64,000 nt of DNA, taken from Desulfobacter latus (GTDB lineage Bacteria; Desulfobacterota; Desulfobacteria; Desulfobacterales; Desulfobacteraceae). The stretch spans positions 1 to 64,000 of the forward strand of contig NZ_JACADJ010000011.1 in NCBI RefSeq assembly GCF_013389365.1. The letters are read 5' to 3'. Below the pieces are notes generated by a model that worked only from the letters and a program-made list of their open reading frames with translations, ran no database searches and was not told the origin of the DNA. Both the position numbers and the translations under genes were made by a program. Positions 17,030 through 26,525 of the stretch are shown here, one piece after another (position 1 is the first letter of the stretch; each line of letters starts with the position of its first letter).

Positions 17030-19747
17030 TCACCAAGGTTCACTGAGTTTGTTTATAATATCCCTGCGGGAAAGAACCTGGGCACACCGTTCCCAGAGGT
17101 GGGCTTCGGGATTAAGGGTGGCTTGATACTTGATGGAGAATGCATTTTGCGCTTTTTTCCTTTCGTGCATATACTCATCCATCCTTTCCTTTAATTTCTC
17201 CTCCTCATCGATCCAGTCATCGTGTATGGTATTCGGTATACTGCCGAAAATGTCGTAGGTATCTTTGAGACGTTCGGACAGTACGTTATAAATTTTCTCA
17301 TCCTGGGTACCACTGTAAACCAGATTCAGCATATCCACACATTTTCTGGCCTGGCCAAACCGTTTGATTCTGCCCAGACGCTGTTCAAGCCGGGACGGGT
17401 TCCAGGGCAGATCAATATTGATTAAAGTTCCAAGGGTCTGGAGGTTCAACCCCTCACAGGCGGCATCCGTTGCCACAACGATTCGGATATCCCGGCGCTT
17501 TACCGCCGCTTTTATGACCTCTCGCTCTACGGCATTAAATTCTCTGCCCCGGAACAGCCCGCTTTTTCCCAAGCCTGCATATACGGCAACAACCTCCTCG
17601 GATAATTCTTTTGCAAGTTCTTCGGCGATCCACTGGGCCGTATCATAATACTGGCTGAAAATAATGCAGCCATGCTCAACCCAGGTTTTTCCCTCTGTAC
17701 GAAATTCCGTCAGGAACCATTTGACGGTATTCAGTTTGTGGTCCACGGCTTCCGGCCGGGAAAGCTGGGTGACTATTTCTTGCAGACAGGCACTTTCGGC
17801 GGGAGACATATCCGATAGAATATGCTCAACGCTGTCAGTACTTTCTTCATCTTCATTGGATATAGAATGTTGAAGCATCTTTTGGGCCGTACTGAGGCCT
17901 GAAGCAAAACTGGAACAGATCCGCTGTAACATCAGGGATTTCATGAAACCACCGGCTTGGATTCGTTTCTGCAGCAGCGTGCTGAATCTTTCCGCCTGGT
18001 CATAGGCAACGTCAAAAGGGGGATTTGTCGGGATACCCAAATCAATGAACCGATGCTGGTACACGCCTGGATTGACCCTGTTGGGGTGTGCGTTTACGCC
18101 TACTTTTTCAAGGAGCCCGTCATCTTCGAGCTGTTTTCTTTTTCGAAGAACGGTGTGGCGCAAAATGGGGTTATTCATTTTAAAAAATTCCGGGGTCAGG
18201 CATTCAGACAACCATATGTTCCGGAGCATATAATTCAGGTCTTCAAAATCATGGGTGCAATAAAAAACATCGGATGGAATGCCCTGGATCTCCCTCACGT
18301 TTTGTATCACCGCATGGTCGGATGCCGGGGGCAATGGATTGCTCAACCACTGCCATGCCTCCTTTTCCGATACAATGTTAATGTTACCGGTTACCATGGG
18401 AATCCCCTGTTCATGGCTTTGCCAGGGGGACTGCGAATCGCCGAGAACAAAATCGGCACCACAGTTTAAGACACCAAGCAAATCCCATAACTCCCGGACA
18501 TTGGTTTGAATGGGTGTGGCCGTACCCAGAATCATATGGCGGGTGCGTCTGCCTATTTGTTGCATAAAGGCCAGCAGGTTATTGGGCTGGGCCGCCTTTT
18601 CTCCAACCCCGCCTTTAGCCCTTGCTTTATGAGCCTCATCCAAAATCACGGTGCCGAATTTCTGTCCAAGGAGCAGGCCTGCTTCCTTTACAAAATCGCC
18701 GTGGTCCCGCTGATGCATGATCAGCCCGGTGGAAATAATGGCAATCCTGTGAGGACATTTTTTTATGGCCGCCGGATCTCCTTTGGAAGAGAGCATCTGT
18801 CCCTGGGGGCCAAGCCAGACTTTTTTCTGAGAAGACCAGACCGCAGACGGAATCCCCAGTTTATCCACCATTTCAATCTGCCATTGTAATGTCAGCGTTG
18901 ACGGGGAAAGAATTAAAACCGGCCCGTCATTAAGCAGAGCGCTGACCAATGCACTGGCAGCCATGGAGAGTGTTTTGCCGACACCAACTTCATCGGCCAG
19001 AAGCAGCCGGGCCTGACCGTAAATGTCTCGATGTTCAAGAAACAGGGTAACAAATGACCGCTGCCAGGGTTGCAACGCTTCTCCGCCACGGTATATGGGG
19101 GCTTCGGCAAGGGCGGCAGCCGGTACCTGGGACGGCTTGAGCACATCAATGGTGACTTCCTGCCGGTTGGCCACCCGGTTGATTTCCGCCGGAATGGCTT
19201 CGGGCAGGGGGACCCCGTCTTCCCACAGTGCATGGAACTCTTCTTCCACCCAATCCGCACTTTGCGCATCATCATCCTGCCATATCAGTTCGTAGTTTTG
19301 TGAAAAAGCTGATTTTGATTCGTTTACAGATCCAATAAAAGAGGTTCGTCGGCCATCCGGGTAATAAATAACGCCGGCCTTTCCATGGAGAAACAGCAAC
19401 TCCCTGGGCACGACCCGAATTTGGACATTTCCGGCTGTAAGCAGTTGATCCAGCGCTTTATACCGCTCTTTTTGAACCAGTGCTTCGGCTTCCACATCAA
19501 TTTTGTTCCACCGCGCTTTGAGGGCTGTATTGCGGCCTGTGGCAATTTTGAAATCCGCCATGTCCAACTCTGAATTGCAGATGATTCTGACATCGGAAAT
19601 CTTTGAAATTTCCTCCCCGACCAATTCAAAAATAGAGCTTCTAAAATAACCGGCAATACGAAAGTATTGTGATGCCCCCTGAAGGGCCTTGGCAAGAAAC
19701 GCCGTGTCCAGCGGTTCGGTTCTTGAGGAGAAGCGGCGAAGGGTCAT
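17030..19747 (-). CDS. PLD-nuclease/SNF2-family helicase of a DUF499-DUF1156 defence operon
   Basis: 905 residues. The N-terminal 200 residues form a phospholipase-D-like domain with one HKD-type motif (LHGKAGVIYYPDGR ... FIGSVNES ... NYE). Next is an SF2/SNF2 helicase: Walker A LLADEVGVGKTLSMA (about 248-262), DEAH-like VILDEAHKAR, and helicase-C motif VI LEQRLGRIKRFGQ. Such proteins translocate on DNA, and the PLD part may cut it. It is the last gene of a four-gene operon, 43 bases after the methyltransferase. A methyltransferase with a PLD/SNF2 protein recalls DISARM and BREX logic. The gene is intact. Confidence 0.85.
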   Translation of the reverse strand: MTLRRFSSRTEPLDTAFLAKALQGASQYFRIAGYFRSSIFELVGEEISKISDVRIICNSELDMADFKIATGRNTALKARWNKIDVEAEALVQKERYKALDQLLTAGNVQIRVVPRELLFLHGKAGVIYYPDGRRTSFIGSVNESKSAFSQNYELIWQDDDAQSADWVEEEFHALWEDGVPLPEAIPAEINRVANRQEVTIDVLKPSQVPAAALAEAPIYRGGEALQPWQRSFVTLFLEHRDIYGQARLLLADEVGVGKTLSMAASALVSALLNDGPVLILSPSTLTLQWQIEMVDKLGIPSAVWSSQKKVWLGPQGQMLSSKGDPAAIKKCPHRIAIISTGLIMHQRDHGDFVKEAGLLLGQKFGTVILDEAHKARAKGGVGEKAAQPNNLLAFMQQIGRRTRHMILGTATPIQTNVRELWDLLGVLNCGADFVLGDSQSPWQSHEQGIPMVTGNINIVSEKEAWQWLSNPLPPASDHAVIQNVREIQGIPSDVFYCTHDFEDLNYMLRNIWLSECLTPEFFKMNNPILRHTVLRKRKQLEDDGLLEKVGVNAHPNRVNPGVYQHRFIDLGIPTNPPFDVAYDQAERFSTLLQKRIQAGGFMKSLMLQRICSSFASGLSTAQKMLQHSISNEDEESTDSVEHILSDMSPAESACLQEIVTQLSRPEAVDHKLNTVKWFLTEFRTEGKTWVEHGCIIFSQYYDTAQWIAEELAKELSEEVVAVYAGLGKSGLFRGREFNAVEREVIKAAVKRRDIRIVVATDAACEGLNLQTLGTLINIDLPWNPSRLEQRLGRIKRFGQARKCVDMLNLVYSGTQDEKIYNVLSERLKDTYDIFGSIPNTIHDDWIDEEEKLKERMDEYMHERKKAQNAFSIKYQATLNPEAHLWERCAQVLSRRDIINKLSEPW

Positions 19748-19790
19748 GATGTTGTCCGAAGGCTGTGGTGGTTGAAAACCATACAGGCCA

Positions 19791-22640
19791 TCATAATCTT
19801 TGGTTCCGGATGGCTTCGGCCAGGATTCTGGCAGCCTCTGCCTCTTTATCCGGGCGAAACGTTTTTGTCTGTTTCAGCCCCTGACGTTTTTCAGCCAGAT
19901 AGTCCGCCATTTTGGCCACTAGGGATTTGTTGGCCAGGTAATTGGGGCAAAAGTCCATGAGGTGGAGCAGGACATCTTCAATATCCGTATCTTTTGTGAT
20001 TTCATGGAGCCCGAATAGCAGTGCCCGTAAAGGGGTTCCGGCAATTTCAGCATCCCCGGACATCAAGGCGCTGCGGAACTCCGAAGAGAGTTTCAGGCGA
20101 GCCGAATTGGCCCTGGAGGCGTCACTCATGACCTGATCAAAATGGGCCACCTTAAATGCCTTGGCAAAGTTCTGGTAATTGTCCAGGGTTTTGCCGCCCT
20201 GGAATTCCACCTCTGCCATTTTCAGGTAGAACCGCTCCACGGGTTGAAGATTCTGCCATTCGTTCTTTTCAAAACCGGTAGGTACGAGAAACTGGACCGC
20301 CGTCTGAACGGCAAATTCAATAAGGTCATCCACAAAGGTTTTTTTACCGGGCACCCGTGGGGCTTCCGCCTCGGTCACCATGTCTTTTCCGTCGATGACG
20401 GAATACGCTGTCAACACCTTTAGTGCGGCCGCATAACCCGCCATTTGGAGGTCGGCATCTGTGTACAGGCCTTCGGCGCCGGTGGCCCGGACGGACTTGT
20501 CCAGTCCCACCAGGGATTCCACCTGTTCCTTGACCGCTTCCTCTATTTCCCATCCCAGATCGTCCCGGAAGGTATCCAGATTTTTGCGCCGTTTACGCAG
20601 AATAAGGATGACCGTGCCCTTGACATTGGCGCCCTGTCTCAGGGCCGAGTCTGTTTCCGTGACCACATACCAGGCCGCAGTGACCTGGAGACCGGCCGCC
20701 CAGATGATATTGGCCATGTCAGCCCAGATCGCACCGCTTTGGTGGGTGAACATGAGGACCTGGATACCGTTGTCCGGCATCATCTCTGCTGTTTTGCGGT
20801 AGGCGGCGACCATACCACGGCGAAAGCCTTCGTCTTCTCCTTTGATGGCCAAAGATCGTCTGCTGTCCCAGGTCCAATGGGAGAATTCTTTTGGGGGATT
20901 TTTTCTTAGCCAGGCAATGAAAAACTCTGAAATCTCTTCATATTTTACAGCGTCCCCGTATGGGGGGTCTGTGATGTAGATATCATTTTCTACTTCAATC
21001 TCTTGAGCTGGGTGAGCGCTTACTTTTGCAATCTTACATTGTATAAGAGACTCAACAACTCTAAAGCGAATTAAACTACCTATAGTTTTTACTGTTCTGG
21101 TGCCATAATTATATGATGTATTAAGAGCCTGGTTTAAAAAAACATTTTTAACAGATCCGCCTCCCCCATCTAAATTTCCCCAAATAGAAAGACGGGCATT
21201 CCAATTCAATATTGACGATAGGCAAAATTTACCAATTTCACCTGAATGCATATTTACTAAACCTGCAATTAATAATTGTCGTGGGTTAAAAAGGTGGTGC
21301 CAATGGGTCCAGCCTCGGGTGCGTATAGGTTCATCAGTTTTAGCGCCTGCTTCAATAATCATATCTGGAATAACACCTTTCTCTTGCCATTCCGAAAGGT
21401 GAGAACTAACAAAATCTATTACCTCTTTTTCTCTGACCAGGTCCCCTTTTGAGACTGAACGAAACTGGTATTCATCCCCACGTCCCGTTGCTCTCGTGCG
21501 AATCCATTGGACACAATAAAGGCGTTCTTGAAAAATATCATCCGGATGGGGAATAAAATCTGATTTCCCCCACTTTCTCAATCGATTTTTATTTTTTTTA
21601 CCTTCTTTGTAGTCTCCACGTATGGAAGAAATTTTTGTTCGATAACTTGTAATACCGTCTGGTGAGTGAACCAATTCACCATTTTGTACCGTACCGTTTT
21701 GATACAAATAAAGTTCTTCTGTATCTACCCATTCCAAGATTTGGATATCATATTTTTTTTTATCTGAGACAGGTACAAGTTTAGCCACAACGTTATTTTT
21801 TATTCCAGAACGTGGTTTGCTGATAATCAAATTCGGAATCAAAGGCACTTTCCATCCAGTTTCAGGGCAAATTACTTCTACACAGTACAGAAATGCCTTG
21901 GCACGCCAACCTTTTCCATCTTTTTCAATCCCAAGTGCTTCAATTTGTTTTTGTATCTGTTTGGTCAGCTCGTTTTGTACAGCTTTTATCTTTTTGCTTT
22001 TTTCTTGATTCGCACCAACAATATTAAAAGCTCCCCAGGTCAGCATACAAGCGATTGGATTGAGATCTGAAGCATAAACATCACATCCTAAACGTGCTGC
22101 TTCAAATGGAATCTGGCCACTACCACAAAACACATCGGCCATTTTGGGCCTATGTCCGAATCGGGCAATTCCCATTTCTTCAATCAATTCAGGAAAAGAA
22201 TTTGCTGAAGTGCCAAAATGTTTATTAACTCGCCTCCATATATGGACAAAAAGCGAATCATCCATCTCCTCTGCCCGTTTCGCCTTTTTTACCTGCTCAT
22301 TAAAAGGAAGGACCAATAACTCTCCTACCTGATCCCTTCTTGAGGCGGGTAACTTAGCTTCCAAACGAGCCTGCATAGACTCTGTATCCATTCCCATGAG
22401 CAATTCAAAAATTTTAAGGTCAGTAAGCAAATCGTCCGTAACAGGAAGAAGCGCCCCCAAAATACAGGCTTTATTCAAAATCAAAGGCTTACGGCCTTTC
22501 CAATAACTGCCGAGTGCAGTCAGGGTTTTTCCGGCCCCTGCCATCTGCTCTCTAAAACTCTCAGCCGAAATCTTCTGCACCGGAAACAAGTGTTCAATCA
22601 AAGCCGGTTTATCTTTCCACTCAAAAGGGCGCAATGCCAT
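19791..22640 (-). CDS. DUF1156-family DNA methyltransferase of the defence operon
   Basis: 949 residues. A DUF1156 domain (about 1-75: ALIEHLFPVQKISAESFREQ) is followed by a SAM-binding region (MADVFCGSGQIPFEAARLGC and DVYASDLNPIACML, about 165-200) and an amino-methyltransferase catalytic motif, DPPYGD (about 560-565). It should methylate the amino group of adenine or cytosine in host DNA, marking self. The last base of the DUF3780 gene overlaps its start, so they are coupled. The DNA from about 20.93 to 22.6 kb is visibly more AT-rich than the C-terminal third and the flanking genes, suggesting replacement of the recognition part. Confidence 0.85.
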   Translation of the reverse strand: MALRPFEWKDKPALIEHLFPVQKISAESFREQMAGAGKTLTALGSYWKGRKPLILNKACILGALLPVTDDLLTDLKIFELLMGMDTESMQARLEAKLPASRRDQVGELLVLPFNEQVKKAKRAEEMDDSLFVHIWRRVNKHFGTSANSFPELIEEMGIARFGHRPKMADVFCGSGQIPFEAARLGCDVYASDLNPIACMLTWGAFNIVGANQEKSKKIKAVQNELTKQIQKQIEALGIEKDGKGWRAKAFLYCVEVICPETGWKVPLIPNLIISKPRSGIKNNVVAKLVPVSDKKKYDIQILEWVDTEELYLYQNGTVQNGELVHSPDGITSYRTKISSIRGDYKEGKKNKNRLRKWGKSDFIPHPDDIFQERLYCVQWIRTRATGRGDEYQFRSVSKGDLVREKEVIDFVSSHLSEWQEKGVIPDMIIEAGAKTDEPIRTRGWTHWHHLFNPRQLLIAGLVNMHSGEIGKFCLSSILNWNARLSIWGNLDGGGGSVKNVFLNQALNTSYNYGTRTVKTIGSLIRFRVVESLIQCKIAKVSAHPAQEIEVENDIYITDPPYGDAVKYEEISEFFIAWLRKNPPKEFSHWTWDSRRSLAIKGEDEGFRRGMVAAYRKTAEMMPDNGIQVLMFTHQSGAIWADMANIIWAAGLQVTAAWYVVTETDSALRQGANVKGTVILILRKRRKNLDTFRDDLGWEIEEAVKEQVESLVGLDKSVRATGAEGLYTDADLQMAGYAAALKVLTAYSVIDGKDMVTEAEAPRVPGKKTFVDDLIEFAVQTAVQFLVPTGFEKNEWQNLQPVERFYLKMAEVEFQGGKTLDNYQNFAKAFKVAHFDQVMSDASRANSARLKLSSEFRSALMSGDAEIAGTPLRALLFGLHEITKDTDIEDVLLHLMDFCPNYLANKSLVAKMADYLAEKRQGLKQTKTFRPDKEAEAARILAEAIRNQRL

Positions 22641-23224
22641 TATATATCTCCGTTTTCCGTAAAATCAAATAAAGAGGGTTCAAACGTTTCCGCAGATTTT
22701 TTTTTTCGCCTGGGTTTCTTTTTCGGGGCCACCCTGACATTCGTGCCGTCGGACAGGGCACAGTAAAGGGCTTTTCGCCAACCCCTGCCTGCCTGGTCTT
22801 CCAGACCGGCTTCAGAGGCGGTTTTGCTGTACAGCCACCACCGTTCTTCGGGTCTCAGGGCCAGCCACTTTTGACAGATCACAGCGCATTGATCCGGGGA
22901 GGCCAATTCGGCGGCCCAGGCCAGAACACAGAGTTCACGGCCCAGAAAACGATCCAGTTGCACATTTCCCACTTTCCAGGCGCCGGTACTTCGCTTTTTG
23001 GATTTCAGCCGGGTGTTGAAATCCCGTCTGGCATCATCCCGGATTTGGGTCCATAACTCCCGGGCCAGGGTCACACGGCAGATTGTCGTCTCCTGAAGGG
23101 TCTCATCACCGTCAAACCCGTAATCTTCAAATATCCGGATAGCATCCCTTGCGCCGGGGGGCACCGCCACATAAAAATGGTGCATGCCGAATTGATCCGG
23201 TGCGCCGAAGTCTATTTCCGCCAT
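22640..23224 (-). CDS. DUF3780 protein of the defence operon
   Basis: 194 residues, no membrane segment. Features are FGMHHFYVAVPPGARDAIRIFEDYGF at the start (residues 12-37), a Trp-rich middle (RELCVLAWAAELA, PEERWWLYSK) and a basic tail (PKKKPRRKKK) that could bind DNA. This fits DUF3780, which I know only as a companion of DUF499 and DUF1156 proteins in antiphage clusters. It overlaps both neighbours by one base (ATG/TGA-type junctions). Its role is unknown; perhaps a specificity or adaptor subunit. Confidence 0.75.
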   Translation of the reverse strand: MAEIDFGAPDQFGMHHFYVAVPPGARDAIRIFEDYGFDGDETLQETTICRVTLARELWTQIRDDARRDFNTRLKSKKRSTGAWKVGNVQLDRFLGRELCVLAWAAELASPDQCAVICQKWLALRPEERWWLYSKTASEAGLEDQAGRGWRKALYCALSDGTNVRVAPKKKPRRKKKSAETFEPSLFDFTENGDI

Positions 23225-26200
23225 TATTGGTCAACTTCTCCCTGTTGAATTTCAATCCCAAGCGCTTTTGTAAACTGTTCCAGGTCAAAGCCTGTTGAGA
23301 AATGAGCCTTTTTAAAAGAAAATACCACGGGTGCCTCCGGAGAGACCAGGGACTGGAGATGGATCAATTCTTTTTCGATGAATTCCGCACTAAGTTTCAT
23401 CTCTCCCATGGACAGGTGGGCAATTTTCGGCGCTGATCCCACCTGGAGCGTTACCATTTCAAATTGAACCTCTTTTTCTTTGGCCAGTTGAAGGCTTTTA
23501 TAGGTTTTGGAAGCGTTGTCCAGGCGTTTGGGGGCCGGTGCATAAAGCACTGCCGGAGCGTCTGGTTTAATGGGAATATCTTTGTCATCCACTCCGGCAA
23601 AGGTAAAGGTTCGCTTGACGTCCATGCCGTCACATTCGGCAAAGACATAAACGCGTGCCTCTTCATTCACAAGCTGGATCGGATCTGAATAATCGTTACC
23701 GTTCCGGGGTTCTGAGCCGTCCAGGGTGTATTTGATATTCCCTTTGGGGGCCACAAACAATTCCAGGGTACGGGTGGTCTTATTGAATTTGTTTCGAATG
23801 ATCAGCCGGTTATGCCATGACATGGGGGCCCCGGTTTGATTTTTACCCGTGGGATCAACGGCCAGAAATTGGACCCGCAGGGCCTGGGTAACAAGATGAT
23901 TATCCTTGAGCTGAGGGCTTGACTCGCTGACTTCTCCGTCTTCGGCATAGTAAATCTTAGGGGTGTTGCCGGCATTAACAGTATCCACTTTCAGGCGGAT
24001 TTTACCCTGATCATCCGGGTCACTGTCTTCGGTTATGATGACTTCGGTGGTTTTCGGCTTGGGCGATTTGGTGTAATAGCCGTTCCCCAGGTCTTCCCAG
24101 ATCCCCCGCTGGAATGCCTCAAGGGCAAGCTGGTCAAAGCCTTTGACAGGCATCCAGGGCATGCGGGTGTTCTGCTTCATTTTGTCCAGCAGATCAGTTT
24201 TCCGGACCTCATCCCGGGTGCCGAAAAGCAGGGTTTCAGCCCTTGCCTTGAGGGCATCGAAATTTTCAGAGACCTGGGTATAAAGTTTAATGGGGTCTGC
24301 CGTCAGGGTCTTGATGATCTGCCGTTCCCCGCTGTAGGGTTCCCCGGCCGGATAGGTCAGGTCCAGCGCCTTGTGCCTGAGTATGTCTTCCCCTCTCATG
24401 TTGTGGGGAAAAAGCAATTTGTCAAATACGGCAAGGATGGTGGCTTGAAAATCCTGTTCGTAATGGGCCTTTTTTTCATCCAGCTCCTTGCGCTGGGGGT
24501 GGGATGGCTGGATTTCGTTATCCGCCTTTGCAGACGCATAGACATGGCGGGCCGCCTTATCGATGTCGGCAATGGAGGACTTGTCCCCGGTGAGAATTAA
24601 TACATTGTTTTTGTTAACCAGATTTTGAAAAAATTTAGTCACCACGCCGGGAGGCGTTTTCCCGTCCGGACTGATGATGAGCAACGCTCGTCCGGTTTTC
24701 AGGGCCGCTGAGGCCTCATCCATTTCCGGCAGGGGCAGGACCTTTTCATAGGCTTCTTTGGTGGTGGGTTTATACATTTCATTGAGGCGGTGCCGGATCA
24801 AATCATCCACCTTGGGCTGGGGGGCCTTGTCCGCATACCCCTGAAGTTTTTTGGTCAAGTTTTCCTGGTGGTCGAAGTAATGCCTGCCTTCCTGGGTCTG
24901 ATGGAGATACCAGGCGTTTTTCTGGAGTTCCTCAAAAGCAGCCCGGTAAATCCCGGCCTGGCGAAGGGGATCAATGAGACATTCGAGCATCTCACTTTCA
25001 GACAGTCCCTTTACGGAGTTCACAGCCGTTGAAAGACTGGCTGTAAGTAACAGGGTGCCGGCCTGTTTGGCGTAGTTATTCCCTGTATTGAAGTCAATCA
25101 CCTGTGCATGGGCACTGTCCGTGGAATTCCATAGATCTTTTGCAATGACATCCCGCATGGCGGAAATTTCAGCCAGTTTTTCACGGACATCCTGAATGGA
25201 AAGATCAAAATGCTGGGCACCTATGAGGTAGACATCCTCTTTGCTTTCCCATACGGATTTCAGCAGACGGGAAACCAGTTCCATAAGCCCCCGGGTCTGT
25301 TTGAATTTTTCATTCTCCTTGAACAGGGCCACAATACTTTTAAAGCCGGGGTGGAAGGGGTAGGTGGCCTCAACCTCTTCCGCCAGGGCTTCGGCACTTC
25401 TCTCCACGGTTTTGGCTTTGGCGGCTTCTGCCAATTTGGACCCGTATGCTGCGGCAATTTCGCTGATTTCATTTTTATCCGGCAGTTTCCGGAACAACCT
25501 TTTCCGCAGAATTTCATAAATTTCATTGGATTCAAGGTTAACCGGGGTGATGCTTACCTCGGCCCGGCCCAGCTCCTGGGAGGCGTCATTGAGGGCCCGC
25601 TGAATCAATTTTCCCCCGGTATCATAGGCCGCCTCAAGGTCAGAGACCACAATGGAGATGTTTTTCTTTTTCTGGGCCGCGGTCAGCATGTTGGAAAACG
25701 CCCGGGTGGCCACATCCGCCACCGTGCCATGGCCCAAGCTCTGGGTGGCATAATAATGAAAATAGGGCGGCATCTCATCCATCAGGATCAGAATGGGCTC
25801 ATCCCCTTCAAACAAGGAGAGCCATGCCTGCTCATCCGGGGCTTTGGCGCCTGACTCCCAGTATTCTTTAAACAGAGACTCCCGGTCAAGTTGGCGGGCC
25901 AATTCCCCCCAGAAATAATTCCCCGGGTTGTTTCGTCCGTTGAATGCAGCGATTTTAGCAGCTGTAAAATCTCCCTGGTATGGCATGCTTCCGATCAGGA
26001 CCTGCCGAAGTTCTGCATCCTTTGCCAGAAGCCCGAAACCCACCATCAAATGGGTTTTACCACCACCCATGGCCTGTTTGAGATGAAATACGGCATCTGT
26101 GGATTTTCCGGCAAGCCGTGCCATCCCCTTTGTCAGCAATGTTTTCATTCCATCGGTAATAAATGTCTTCTTAAAATACCCTTTCCCTTCGGTCGCGCTG

Positions 26201-26289
26201 ATGACCTCGTCCAGCTTTTCAATTTGATCCCCGACATTGATATCCAGGGCTTTGGGATGTAGTTCACAAGCATTTTGAATGGTTTTCAT
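23224..26289 (-). CDS. DUF499-family ATPase of the defence operon
   Basis: 1021 residues. AAA/P-loop ATPase with Walker A QAMGGGKTH (about 72-80) and Walker B-like PILILMDEMPPYF (about 164-176). A long helical middle follows, and near residues 875-915 a chitobiase-C-like beta module (KYTLDGSEPRNGNDYSDP). DUF499 ATPases resemble BrxC/PglY, the large ATPases of BREX-type phage defence. First gene of the operon, ATG with ACGGAG upstream and a strong promoter 40 bases before. With the DUF3780, methyltransferase and PLD-SNF2 genes it makes a complete restriction-like module. Confidence 0.85.
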   Translation of the reverse strand: MKTIQNACELHPKALDINVGDQIEKLDEVISATEGKGYFKKTFITDGMKTLLTKGMARLAGKSTDAVFHLKQAMGGGKTHLMVGFGLLAKDAELRQVLIGSMPYQGDFTAAKIAAFNGRNNPGNYFWGELARQLDRESLFKEYWESGAKAPDEQAWLSLFEGDEPILILMDEMPPYFHYYATQSLGHGTVADVATRAFSNMLTAAQKKKNISIVVSDLEAAYDTGGKLIQRALNDASQELGRAEVSITPVNLESNEIYEILRKRLFRKLPDKNEISEIAAAYGSKLAEAAKAKTVERSAEALAEEVEATYPFHPGFKSIVALFKENEKFKQTRGLMELVSRLLKSVWESKEDVYLIGAQHFDLSIQDVREKLAEISAMRDVIAKDLWNSTDSAHAQVIDFNTGNNYAKQAGTLLLTASLSTAVNSVKGLSESEMLECLIDPLRQAGIYRAAFEELQKNAWYLHQTQEGRHYFDHQENLTKKLQGYADKAPQPKVDDLIRHRLNEMYKPTTKEAYEKVLPLPEMDEASAALKTGRALLIISPDGKTPPGVVTKFFQNLVNKNNVLILTGDKSSIADIDKAARHVYASAKADNEIQPSHPQRKELDEKKAHYEQDFQATILAVFDKLLFPHNMRGEDILRHKALDLTYPAGEPYSGERQIIKTLTADPIKLYTQVSENFDALKARAETLLFGTRDEVRKTDLLDKMKQNTRMPWMPVKGFDQLALEAFQRGIWEDLGNGYYTKSPKPKTTEVIITEDSDPDDQGKIRLKVDTVNAGNTPKIYYAEDGEVSESSPQLKDNHLVTQALRVQFLAVDPTGKNQTGAPMSWHNRLIIRNKFNKTTRTLELFVAPKGNIKYTLDGSEPRNGNDYSDPIQLVNEEARVYVFAECDGMDVKRTFTFAGVDDKDIPIKPDAPAVLYAPAPKRLDNASKTYKSLQLAKEKEVQFEMVTLQVGSAPKIAHLSMGEMKLSAEFIEKELIHLQSLVSPEAPVVFSFKKAHFSTGFDLEQFTKALGIEIQQGEVDQ

Positions 26290-26328
26290 TGACGGCTCCG
26301 TTTAGGAATATAAATTTAATATGCCTTC

Positions 26329-26357
26329 ATTATAGTAAAAAAATCAACTTTATTCAA
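26329..26357 (-). promoter_or_regulatory. Sigma-70 promoter of the DUF499 operon
   Basis: On the minus strand TTGAAT, 17 bases, TATAAT (perfect -10), 39 bases upstream of the DUF499 start codon. This predicts steady transcription of the defence operon. The rest of the 236-base divergent gap to 26525 shows no gene. Confidence 0.7.
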
Positions 26358-26525
26358 AATCCCCATTGTCTGTTTTTATATCAGTATGTTATTAGAGTCG
26401 TGGAAGTTTATATATTGCTGGTTACCCATGAAATGATTGCGTGCTGACGGGCGTTTCCCGTTAAACATAATTAATTGACGAATAATACCCGTAAATCATT
26501 AAACAAAACCAAATAAGGAGAGATT

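Noticed and set aside
25210-25854. 214-codon plus-strand frame inside the DUF499 gene
   Set aside because: Antisense shadow of a clear ATPase gene, no ribosome site.
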